The notes under the pieces: model-generated
The model's input: only the letters and a program-made list of their open reading frames with translations
Databases searched by the model: none
What the model was told of the DNA's origin: nothing
Source: Amoebophrya sp. A120
Lineage: Eukaryota; Sar; Dinophyceae; Syndiniales; Amoebophryaceae
Direction of reading: 5' to 3'
Length of the DNA stretch: 64,000 nucleotides
Assembly: GCA_905178155.1 (NCBI GenBank)
Contig: CAJINV010000001.1
Location: forward strand, 16,058,142 to 16,122,141
Shown: positions 20,918 through 32,200 of the stretch, piece by piece
How the letters are laid out: every line of letters starts with the position of its first letter
Numbering within the stretch: position 1 is the stretch's first letter
Made by a program: the position numbers and the translations under genes

Positions 20918-23900
20918 TCAGATTTCTACAGGTTTGGGGTTCGGATTACGAATATGCCGCATCGTCGCCCCGCCCGCCTGCGGCATGAACGGCGTGTGCT
21001 TACCATATGCCTTGGGCAGACCGTAGGCGCCTTCGGGAATGTACGCATTGACGCGGGGCTCTGCCGTGGTTCGAGTAACATTCGAATGCAAGATCACCTC
21101 CTCCTGCATGCGGGCCTGTAGGGTGCGTCATTTGAAAACGCATCGGAACTTGCAGAGTATGGACTTCGCACTTTAGCAAAAACACTTCGTCAGTCATATT
21201 CGACCACAGCTTCCGGTGCCCAACAAACAAATTACGCGGCACGAAATATTCAAATCACACAACATACCTTCGCCCGCTCCTGATCGGCCGCCCTTTGCGC
21301 CTCGAGCTGCACCAACTTCTGCAGCTCCTCTTCTGCGGTAGCAGTTGGTGGTTGGTTTTCCCGCAGACGGGCGCGCGCTTCGGCAGCAGCATCCCGGAGT
21401 AGGTTGGCTTCCTCGGACAGTTTCATACTCGTGGCCTGGTACATACTCAATTCGGAGACCGTAGCCATCATCTGTCGCGTAACTTCCTTCATCTTTGCCT
21501 GGAAAGCGTTCACCCGTTGCGACATCTTCAGCGTGGCCTGGCGCCCGTCAATGGCCTGCACCCGAAGCTTCTCGCTCAATGCGGTCACCTGTACGTTATT
21601 TTTTGCGAAAACAAATTCGCACATGATGGAAGCATTCCAGATTTAAAACCCGAAACCCTAATCGATACCGAAAAAAAATGAATGCACGAAGCGAACAAGT
21701 ACCTCTTCCACGATGAGCTCCTTTTCAAGAAGCTGTTCCTCCTTCGCATTTAGTCTCTCTTCCAGCCACTGTCTTTTTGCCATGAGTGTGTCTTTGTCTG
21801 GATCGGTGACCTGGCCCTCGCCAAGGAACCTCCACTTGCGTACCTGAAGATTCCAGAGTCGTCTTGTAGTTGTCTTGTTCCCCTTCCCAGACAGTGAAGT
21901 AAGTACTTAGATCTCTTGGGCAAAATAAGTAAGTAGAAGCTCTGTGGCCATTTGCATTTTTTCACAGAAGGAGCTCTAGACCACACCTTGCTGCTCGGGT
22001 TTTCCAACTCCGCAGACAGCGCGTCGGACTGTCGCTTCACGCCGCGCAGCTGGTCCTTTAATATCAGAACCTTCTCCGTATACTGGGCGGTGTCTTGTAT
22101 ACTTCGGTTCATGGAGACCTGTCGTGATATTGAGTCTCGTTAGATTTACCACATTAAGATCATCATCATATTTCATGTCCATTCTTAGTGCACGCTCGCG
22201 GCTATGATATTTCAAACCACAATCTGAACGGGCCACAATTGCAATACTTCTGATCATTCCCTCCGAATAAAACTACAACTGAACCTCCCTTCTATACCAT
22301 CCTCCTGTTAAGCGCCGCGAGGTCGATGCGGCAAGACCGGAGATTTTCCATTTTTTGCTGAATGGCCATCTCGCCTTTCTTCAGAAGCAGCTCCTGCACG
22401 TTCGACTTCTCCCATAGAATACACAGCTCGTCATTCCTGTCGATGAGCTGGATCCCGGTCTGGTTCCGCTGGCACACGGCGTCCTCGAACTTCTGTTTGG
22501 CCACGGTGATTTCTATGGAAGTGTCAGAATCGAAATTGACAAAATCGAAAAATTTCTGATGCATAAAATGTAGGGCACTGGAGGCCTGTATTGGGTAGCA
22601 GGCAAGTGAGACCGATTGGGAGCCTGTTTCGGGGTATACAATGTGCTGCCAGAGGAGCATGACAGGAGGAGCCTTCTTTGCCCAAACAGCATGACAGACT
22701 GGATTTGGGTGCTCCCGAAATTTGTCATGCGCCAGTTGGAAACTGAGGCTCCAACTGACATCGATTTTGTGCATCGCAAATTTTTCGACTTTGTCAATTT
22801 TGATTCTGACACTTCCATAATTTCCCGCTCCAATGTGTTGATCAACGCGTTCAGCTGGTCGATTTCCAGCACGTAGAGCTCCACGTTTTCGTTCGCCTGG
22901 TTTATCTTGTGCAGGATCCGAGTGAGCTCCAGCCGGTACGCGTCGCGCACCGCGCGCTGCTTCTTCGTCTGTTGCTGCGTTTCCGTGATGGTCTTGTCTT
23001 TCCCCGCGGATTCCAGTCTTAAAATCTCGATCTCGTTGCCCAGAACCTTGAAGCGCTCGCGCATCTCCGACAATTTTTGACTCGCGGCCTGGATCAGCGC
23101 GACGTACTTGTTGCGCTCGTTTTTCACCACTTCATACGCGGCGCAGAACTCCTTTTGCCGCTCCGTCACCTCGGCCAGCTTCTTTCGGAGGTCGAACTCC
23201 TCTAGTTGCTTCATCTGCACATTGTCCCACACCTCCTTGCTCAGCACCGTCGCGTTTTGCAGATCGCGGACCAGCTTCCCGTGCGCCTGCTCCACAAACC
23301 GCAGGTGCTTGCCCCAGTCGCTGTTTTGCCGCTTCAGGTTGGCGAGGTCCTGGCGGAGATCCTGCAGGCCTTGGTGCAGCGAGCTCAACTCCTCCTTCTT
23401 CTCCTTTTCGACGCTCTCCTGCTTCAGAAACGCGCCGATGAAAACGTCGACCTCGTTCTGAATCTCGTCTATAACCCGCTCAGCTGTTACAATCTCAAAC
23501 GTTACAATAAAATATGGAAATCTGTGATGCAAAAGATGGTGCATGACCTAACCTACTCCCACAGCATTGCGCATGACAAGTTCTGGAGTCCCAAACCGCA
23601 CTGGAATCTGGCGAAATTTGTATTGCAGAAAGTGGAACGCTGCGCGGGTCTGTCATGCTCATCATGCAATACAAAATCCAGATTCTATTGTAACGTTTGA
23701 GATTGTAACGTTTGAGCGGGTCATATCGTCCAGAAGCAGAATCTGCTTCTTGTTGTCCTCGGCTGCAGTGTTTTATTTACGAACGTTGCTAAAGATGATG
23801 GACTAGAAAAGTTGTTGCAGTGAATGAAATGGAAAAGAAACTCGCTCAGTACTTTCGGGTGGAAAGGAAATCACAAACCTACAAGTGAGAAAACAAGTAC

Positions 23901-25549
23901 AACTCTTTGCTATACACACTAAGTATCGTATAAGTACTTTTCAACTGTATCTCTTCGTCTAATTCTTTTTTCCTCGCAATCAAGGGCGGGATTTGGTGAC
24001 GCAGCTCTTTCACCGCCATTTCTTTCCTCCTGTAGTCGCGCTTTTGCCTTTCGAGCTGCTGCTCCTTCTTCGTTTTTTCATCCAACCCGTGTCTGATATC
24101 CTCGGAAACGATCCGCGTTTCCATGTCGATGCCAACTTTCTTGGCCAGCAGATCGGCGGAGGTGTTCCTCAGACGCTCGAGCTTTCGCTGAATTTCGCTG
24201 TATTCATCATTAACGGACACAACGGAGTCCTTCATGAGCTGAACGCGGAGCGTGGCCTTGCTTCGCTGGTCCTCTACTTTTTTTCGCTTCTTGATCAACT
24301 CTTCCGTGCGCGCGTCGGTCTTCTTCAAATCTTCTTGCACCTGATTAAGTCGGTTATTTTCGCTGTTTCGCCAGATTTATATTGCTTCGCGACTCCCCAG
24401 CGCAGCGTGAGCGTTCTTGATCGATGAAAGAATAGCATTAGCACAACATACACATAGGCATTGATTTCCGTGCTAGATTTACAAAAATCTATCCCAGTAC
24501 AATGTCGTCCGCGGCTTTCATGCTCTTCAAGACCGTTTCGAACTTTTCGACTTGCTTCTTCACTCGCCCTGGCTCGTTTTTTATCTTGTTTAGCTCCCGC
24601 TCGTGCTGCTCCATGTTTATTACATGCGTGGTCTCCAGGTCGTCCCGAAGCTGCGCTACACGCTCGAGGTCGCTGTGGTTTATTTTTCGGAAAAAATGTA
24701 ATGTCAACAGATGAAACGTACTGTACTTTAAACTTTTTCCCTTCAAGTTTTGTCAGCGCACAACCAAAAACGCCAGAAGGACTGATTATATGCAAGCAAC
24801 AACTAGTATAAGTACGCGTCTTTCTGTGCTTCTTTCTCCTTTTTGGTTATGTTGAGTTGGGCGATTTCTTCTTTTTGTAGGTGGAGAGTTGATTCCATGT
24901 TTTCCACGAGTGGTCGGAACGCGGCTTGTTCCGCCGCCTTTTTCGCGGCAATTTGCTCGACGAGCTCGCGGTGCTGTGCCTCCAGTTCCTGTGCCTTAAG
25001 ATCGTACGTCGCTTCGTCATCAAGTGCTGCTTCGAGCTGTTTGTCGAGCTCGCGTATTTTCACCCGTCGCGCATTCACCTGGTTCTGGTTGTCTTCCGCT
25101 TCTAGCAAGGCTTTTTCCATTTTTATCTTCTCCGCTGTTTTGTTTTTCATATTCCACCAATGGCATAAAGGGTGTGAACCCGTCATGCAGATCGATCTTG
25201 CACTCCATCAGAAACATGCAAAAAAAGTTATTTCCAAGTATCCAAATACTCCTTGTGCTTCTGTCGCACAGCGCGAGCACGTAAATTCTCAAAAATATAT
25301 ACCCATGAGTTTCGTGTTGAGTTCTTTCGCGGTCGACAGAAACTTCTTCTCGTTTTCGTAGATCTGCAGCACGCATTCGTGCTGCCTGCCGTATCGATCC
25401 TTGAGGATCTCCATCTGCTGCATGGGAATCTCACCATCCCGGGCAAGTTCGTCTAACACGTGAAACGCCACGGAGTTTTTTAGGCTCGTCTCGCCACCCT
25501 CGTCGGTTTCTTCCGGGTTCTCCTCGGAGTTCTCCTCAGCCTCCGACAT
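20918..25549 (-). CDS. CFAP58: CFAP58 (CCDC147), axonemal coiled-coil protein
   Basis: Eleven exons on the minus strand: 25549-25303, 25134-24816, 24672-24501, 24340-23938, 23762-23726, 23464-22820, 22508-22298, 22118-21987, 21843-21703, 21588-21268, 21115-20918. All phases close, giving 941 residues against about 870 for the family. Nearly the whole protein is coiled coil. Family hallmarks near the C-terminus are KWRFLGEGQVTDPDKDTL, QLLEKELIVEEVTALSEKL, QMMATVSELSMYQ and the conserved tail MQEEVILHSNVTRTTAEPR ... MRHIRNPNPKPVEI. CFAP58 is a cilium/flagellum protein needed for axoneme and mid-piece structure, which fits a flagellated stage. Introns 5 and 6 are introner-like elements; the other introns are ordinary GT-AG, mostly with GTAC or GTAT donors. 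Confidence 0.93.
22514..22819. mobile_element. Introner in CFAP58, TATGGA-GTGTCAGA family
   Basis: A 306-bp element bounded by inverted repeats TATGGAAGTGTCAGAATC and its complement, continuing imperfectly for about 50 bases. It is flanked by the 5-bp direct repeat ATTTC (22509-22513 and 22820-22824). Removing the element plus one repeat joins NTLEREI to TVAKQKFED in frame. The whole element is recognisably related to the one at 61281-61588, including an internal block around GCCTGTTTCGGGGTA. Confidence 0.92.
23470..23725. mobile_element. Introner in CFAP58, TATRACCCGCTCA family
   Basis: A 256-bp element. Left end TATAACCCGCTCA, right end the complement of TATGACCCGCTCA, then subterminal inverted GTTACAATCTCAAACG arms. 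Target duplication TCGTC at 23465-23469 and 23726-23730. Excision restores KKQILLLDEIQNEVDV in CFAP58. The body carries GCATGACA/TGTCATGC words like the other introners, but the termini are a different family. Confidence 0.9.
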
Positions 25550-26254
25550 CGTCGTCGCCTAGGTGTGTTGGCTGCAACTAATGCTGCAAAATGATCAATG
25601 CAACTCCAGAACGGAGTTGTAGTTGTACCTGACCGCTGCTTCACTATCTGGAAGGGTGCTCTGTCCGTGAAGTTGTCACCGACTACGAACACGAAATACA
25701 GCCCTTGCGCAATCAGACCCTACGCGTCCAGTGTGGTATGAGGCGTGCGAAGGACACACGGAACGGAGAGAATCGCCACGCACCGGCAAGCAACGATGAC
25801 CCGATGCCGTGCTCCGGTGGCTCGTCGGCGCTTCCTGCTGATGCCTTCTTGGCGCCAAAATTTACGAAACCCAATTATGTAGTGCCGTAACCTGCAAAGC
25901 AGGACGATCAGATATATTTTCAAACCGTGTTGTCGTAAATGACTTCTTCTTCACTCAAAAAAACACTCTCCCCCGCAGCAAACTCAAAACATGCTTTTGC
26001 GCTGTTCTCTCACACGGCGAAGTTTGCGCCCTCCACTTCCCTTGCACGAGACGCTCGACAGTTCGAATCGCTCATCATCTTGCACATTTGGTTCCCGTCG
26101 TGTGCCATCCCGTACTGAAGAAGATTAGAACAAAGTTAGCGACCACGTAGAAGTGGCGCACTTTTGACACGAGGACTGGTGCAGAGCTTCGCTCACAGCA
26201 GTGTTTCTTGTTATTTACTTCCCTGTGTTGCGTTAAAAACTAAATCGTCTGACC
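25550..26254. other. Intergenic, nothing recognised
   Basis: Short frames only. It should carry the CFAP58 promoter on its left side and the 3' end of the large gene to the right. Confidence 0.45.
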
Positions 26255-29200
26255 TCATGTCTTCTTTGGTTTCACGCGGTGGGTAAATTCCTTCTGGGGA
26301 CTCAGCACCCGCAGGCAGTTTAACGCCCCGCACGGCCACAACCGGACCGCCACGTGAGTGGCCCGCCGGGCGGAAAACCCCTCAAAAGTCATGGTCGAGC
26401 CGGCGAAGGACTTCGCGTATCGCTTTTCGCAGAGTCGCTCAAAGTGGCCCGCCTGCAGCAGCCGCGCGCCCTGTCCCTCGTTTCCCGCGTCGGAAGCCGC
26501 CTGGGACAGCATGAGACCGCGTTCCAGCATCTGTTTCTCCTTCATTTTCCCGTCCTCCCCCTCCGTCCAATCCGTCGCAAACACCTCGACAAACTCCGCC
26601 ATATCATGAAAACTGTGGGAGAAGTCCAGCTCAACGCGTGAAATCGTCACGGGCTGCACCGTGTCGGTGGCGTTATTCCGGTCCCGCGCCAGCACCACAA
26701 CCAACACCGAGCCCTGCCCGACCGCCTGGTTCCTTTGGCGCGGGAACAGGATCCCGCGCTCATGCGTGAAGGGGCATTTCGGGTAAGAGACAAGGGGTAA
26801 ATATCGGGCCGGGACGTTGTCGGACAAGAGCGCTGTTGAGGATTCCTGCATGACCGGCTTCCCGATCTCTTGCCGGGCGAAGTCTGGAAACAGCACCAGT
26901 GCACCCAAATCGGAGGACGCGACATTCACCAAAATGTCGGCAACTTGCTCCGGTGGTCGCTTGTTCATCTGGGCCAGTGTATTTGCTGTCAAAAGCTGCT
27001 GGTTCAAGACGAACGTTCGTCTTTTCCGGAACGCGTTGGCCGAATCGGTGATGTCGACGGCCGGCTCCTCGTCCTCCTGTTCGAGTTGTTCCACTTTCAA
27101 TCGATCCTTCAGCAACCTGACGTCTTGCGCACTACTATATGGGGACGCCTCAGCCTCCGTGTAGGCAGTCGCTTTCGGGTTCTGCAGAAACGCCTTCCAC
27201 GCAGGGACATCCGCAACGCCAGCGGTATTTCGCCAATCGGAGTTTTTAGTACCGTTTTTATCCGCTAAAACTATCTCAACCAAATCCTTTTCTGCAAACA
27301 GTGCGATCCGCGCAACGCCGCCGTCCGGAAACATGCGCAACTCGAACTTCGTGCGGTTACTGCCTTCGTGACAGTCCTGCTTCGCGATGTTGTAGAGAAT
27401 TTTGCCGTTAATCCGCATCCAGTGCTGCGCGTTCGCAACCGGCTCTAGGGCGCGAGGGAGCAAGTCCACGTATTCTTTCTTCTTATGGTCAAAAACGCAG
27501 AGGAACACCCGCTCGGGCAAGTCTCCACTTTTTACAAATCCCGTCGAGAGGAAGAACATCCACGACGCGGTGTCGGCCGTGCTCGCGTTCCACAGAGTGT
27601 CTTTCCCTTCCACGTCGAACCTGACATAGTCAAACTTCGCCGGGTTGTGTCGGCGCGTGCACCAGGAATCGTAGTCGACGCTTGGAAAGAAGGGAGAAAA
27701 CAAGTTTTCCACTTTTCCCAGCGTCCCTACGTCAGTGGCGTCGGCGATGATTAAGTCAGACGCTGGGTTGGTGAAAATCTCTCCACCTGTGGTCCTACTG
27801 CGCTCGTCCTGCTGCTGTGATGAAGAGGCGTGCATCATAATTAACTGGTTCCTGGGCCCGCGGTCGTGTTTGCTTCGCTCGTCGCGAAGAAAGTCCTTTG
27901 CCTTCATCGGACAAACTTCCTTACTGATCAGCTTGCCAAAGAACCGCTGCTGAAATTTCTTCTGAAAAGTAAACACTTCTTCCCGCACCGCGGCCCCCAT
28001 CGCGTCTAGATCGGTGGAGAACTTCTCCTTTTTCGTTTCTTCACTTCCTTCTTTTGTCTTTCCCTCGCTCTCTACTGCAATTGCCGCTGTTGTATTGCCA
28101 GAAGTTGCAGCACTGTGGTCTTCCACGGCGGCTGCTTGCTCTTTCTGCTTCCGGCCCGCGAAGCCGAACTTGGAGCTGAAGACGGAGGTTGCGCAGGCCA
28201 CCCAGTGCTCTTCTTCAACGATCGTTGCCGCCACGTCGACCAGACAGGATAACCGCGCGCCCGCGTTGCAGCAGATCACACAGCCGCGACCGGAATCGGG
28301 TCCTTGGATGCAGAGGAGAAACAGGCCGCAGTGACCCTCGTTGGAAAAGTGCTGCATCACGAACTTTGCGTTGTCCACCCGATCGAAGCCCCGCGCCAGC
28401 AGCACCGCCCCACTGGTCGCGCCGTCGATCCCGGCCTGGCGCATGGCCTCGGAAGTTTCCTGGAAGTGGAGCTTGTCCCACAGCATTCGCGCGCCCTCGT
28501 GCGAAATTGCCGCAGATTTTTCATCAACGATACTGTTCCCGAACCCGTTGCACATGTTCGCCAGCAACCGACTAAACGCGAGTGGCGTCGCAATCGCGCC
28601 ACCCGCAAGCTCCGGGTACTGCAGCATCAACCGTTTCGCGGTGCTCGGTTTACTCGGGTCGTAATCTACCGGATGCCCCAACGCCGCGTAGGGCTCGATC
28701 GCGTCGCTCTCGTCGTCGTTTTCGTCCGCGACCCCCGGGCCGGTGGGAACCTCGTCGCTCATCCGGGCCTTGTTGACCCGGAAGCCCAGTTCGCGCACGT
28801 TGTTGCGCGGTTCCGCGAGCCAGGGCCGCAGAATGTCGTACATCGATGTTTTGTCCGGGGAGTGGAAGAGTTCCAGCAAGTATTGCAGGACCAGTGCGCC
28901 CGCCGGCGTCGGCTCGTACGCTTCCCGCGGTTCCCGGGCGACTGCTAGCTTGTCGTACCCGAGTTCCTCCGGTGCCTTTCCCCTCATGATGTCCAATACA
29001 GACGGTTTGTCGTCCTTGAGACCGCGGCCGACGAGCGGGCCGGCGCTGAGCACCGCGTGGCCCGTCAAGTCGCGGAGCCGCACTTGGTCCCCCGCCCCGG
29101 TCGCGCCCGCCAGGTCGGGCAGCACGTACGGTGCCCGCATCGCTCGCAGGATGTCGTTCACCGGCGTGTTCGCAAATAACTCAAACAGGGACCGCGGAGG

Positions 29201-32200
29201 CGGCGGGGGCGGCTCCTCCTCCTCCTCGCTCTCGTCCAGCGGCTTTTCCTTGATTTCGTAAAACAGGCTCTCCAGCTGCTCCGCCACCTTCTCCGGGAGC
29301 TCTCTCCGGTCCAGGGAGAGTTGCTTTTCCACGAAGAAGGCCGCGGCAAGAAGCTGCGAGAAACTGCCGAGTGAGAACAGCGTGTCCGCCCGCATGTGCT
29401 TCCGCGCGCTGTGGTACAAAAACCCGGATTTCCCGGCCACCACGGGCCGCTCGGGGAAGGAAACTTTTGGCAACGTCGGGATGAAATTGCTCGTGGTCAC
29501 GTAGTGCCTTCTAAACGGTTCAGCTTTGTCCGCGAAGCTTTGAAACGCGACCTGATCCGGTATACTTGCGGACGCGGCGGCCGAGCGCGGAGGCGCCTTC
29601 CGACGCACCATCATCCCCACATCGAGCGGACTCGCGTCCAGCGCGGCGTCCAGCGGCCGCAGCAGACTGACGCTGATCCCCGGCACGCCGTGGTTGCGGA
29701 CGCACCCGTCCACGGCGCGCTGCAGCCGCAGCCACCGGAAGGGCAGGTTCGTCAGGAGCCGCTGCAGCCGCTCGTGCAACGCAGTCTGCAGCAGGCCGCG
29801 CACGCGGGTCTGCAGCTCCGGCTTCAGCCCCCCGATGCCCCGGAGCTCGTGCCGCGTCTGCTCGTCAAACACATTCTCCTCGTCGAAGGGGAAGCCGCGG
29901 CGCAGCACGTCGAACGTGATGCCCTCGTCGACTACGAGAAAGCGCGAGAAGTCCAAGCAGTCGTGCTCCGAGCGAAACGACCCTCTGCCGCCCTCAAACA
30001 CCATGGCCTCCGCGTACTCCGCGCACAGGTAGACGTTTTCCATGTACCACACCTGCTCCGCGAGGGGGTTCGCAACCGAGGTCCAGTAGTGCCCCGGCCA
30101 CGCCTTCGCGACCAGGTCCCACGGGTCCGCGAACGTGTCCGCGTTCTCGAAGAGCGCGTCGTAGAGGAAAATGGTCAAGTACTCCTGCACGGAGTTCCGG
30201 CACACCTTGTCGCACACCAGCTGCACTAGCAACTGCAGCACCACGCGGTACCAAGGCTTGGTCCGGGAGGTGAATCGCAGCACGGTCGCGTGGTCAATCA
30301 AGTCCGGCAGCGGCGTCCCCTCGTCCTCCGTGCCCGCCGGCGGGTCGTAGGGGGTGATGAGACTCACGCGGTCCAAGTTTCGGTACTCCTCGAACAGCAT
30401 CTGCAGGAAGGTGTTCCGCGGTAGACGGCCGTGGTGCACCTCCAGCCACAGTTCCATGCGGGCCTTTTCCAAGCTCGCCAGGTCGTAGTACCGCAGCACC
30501 GCAATCGGGTCGCTGTTCACCTGGGCCCACACCGGCCGCACGAACTCCGGAAACCAGAGCGTGGTGAAGTCCCGGAAACAGGTGTAGTAGCACAGGTACT
30601 GCAGCGCCTCGCGGATGCTTTTCCGCACCTCTTTCTCCACGTACCGCAGCTGGGTCTTCGCCTTCCGCGGGTCCTTGCTCTCCACCTGCAGATTCTCGTC
30701 CAGAAACAAAACTTCGCGGGTGACCTCGTTGCTGCCGATGCCGTCGCGCTCGACCGGCCCCGTGATGCCCTGCACCTCGGCGCCCTGCTCCTCGTCCGTT
30801 TCGGCGTCCTCGTCCTCGCCCATCTGCGCGAAGAACATGATTTTCTTCAAGTGCCGCCGCACCACGTCCAACCGCCCGTCCCACAAAAAGGGGTTTCGCG
30901 ACCGCGCCGTCACGCTCTTCAGCAGCGCGTAGCACACCTCCAGCGCCTCCTGCTTGGCCTCCGTGAATTCCGTGGGGTCGTCCAGCCACTTCGTCCGGGC
31001 CTGCCAGTATCGCGAGTACACATCCCAGACGCACAGCCCCGGGCGGACGTAGTCTTGCGCGTAGCAGCAGAACCCGTCCAGCCCCGCCTGGACGTGGGCC
31101 ACCACCTCGCGGACCAGTTCCAGCATCACCACGACGTCCGATGCGATGCGCTCCTCCGACTGCGCGTCCAGGTAGGGGTTGAACAGCTCGGGCCCTCCGG
31201 GGGCAACGCTCTTCATTTTGCCCGCCAGCGTTTGCGACACGGCAAACCCGCAGAGCGCGAAGTGGGTGCCCGTGGCAACCAGGTCCTCGCCGACCATCGA
31301 GCGCAGCCACACGCGCTGCATCTGCAGCCCCTGGCGGAGCCGCTTCTCGTCCGTGCGGCGCAGCACCCGAAACAGCGGGTCGCGCCGCTGGGACCGGGCC
31401 AGCGCCGCGAAAAACTGGTCGGTGGAACCCAGCCCGACGCTGACCACCACGTCGCTGTCGGCTGTGGTTGTGTTGTTTCCGCGTCCGAGCAGGTCTGCGA
31501 CGGCCGGCACCGCGTCCAGCAAAAATCGCGGGTGCTCGCAGGTGACAGCCAACTTGACTTTCGGAACAGCTTTCTTCACCGCCACCGCCTTTGACGCCAG
31601 CCCGCGCAGCTTGCCAAGGCCCCCAACTTGCGGCTTGTTTGCAGCAGAGGCTCTATTCCCAGTTCCGCTTGTCCCGGTCGGCAGTAGCGCCAACGCACTG
31701 TCGATCAGGTTGCGGACGTACAGGGCTTCTTCGCGCGAGTGCAAGTTGCCCACCTCGAAGGTCAGCTCCGCGAGGTCCTTGTTGTGGTAAAGGAGCAGGC
31801 AAACGCAGTACAAGTGCAGCGGCAGTGGGTCGCGCCCGTCCACCAGATGCCACCAGTCCGCCAGCTCGAGATCGGGCAGCCGCGTTCGCAGCGCCGCTTT
31901 CTTCCGCTGATCACCTCGCAAATTCGGCGTGGTCCCGTGCAGACAGTAATGCAAACCCTGGAGGCACTTGGCTACCGCCGTCACGTCGCCGACGCAGGCG
32001 TCGACGTTGGCGCAAAACTTCGGCAACAGCGCGGATTTCGTGATCACTTTGCTCACCTCCGTGACCTCCTTGTCCTTGCCCGCGTGGGCCGTCGCGAGGC
32101 CGTACTCCGGCTCGGCCTCCAGCGGGCCGGCCGCACCCCGGAAGCTCACAAAAACACGGTCGCGGTTCACCTTCCGCCGCGCCATGTCGCGGATGCTGGC

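Noticed and set aside
22513-23544. 343-residue frame reading through the introner as part of CFAP58
   Set aside because: The last 100 residues are element sequence; excision at the ATTTC duplication gives a better coiled-coil continuation that matches the family.
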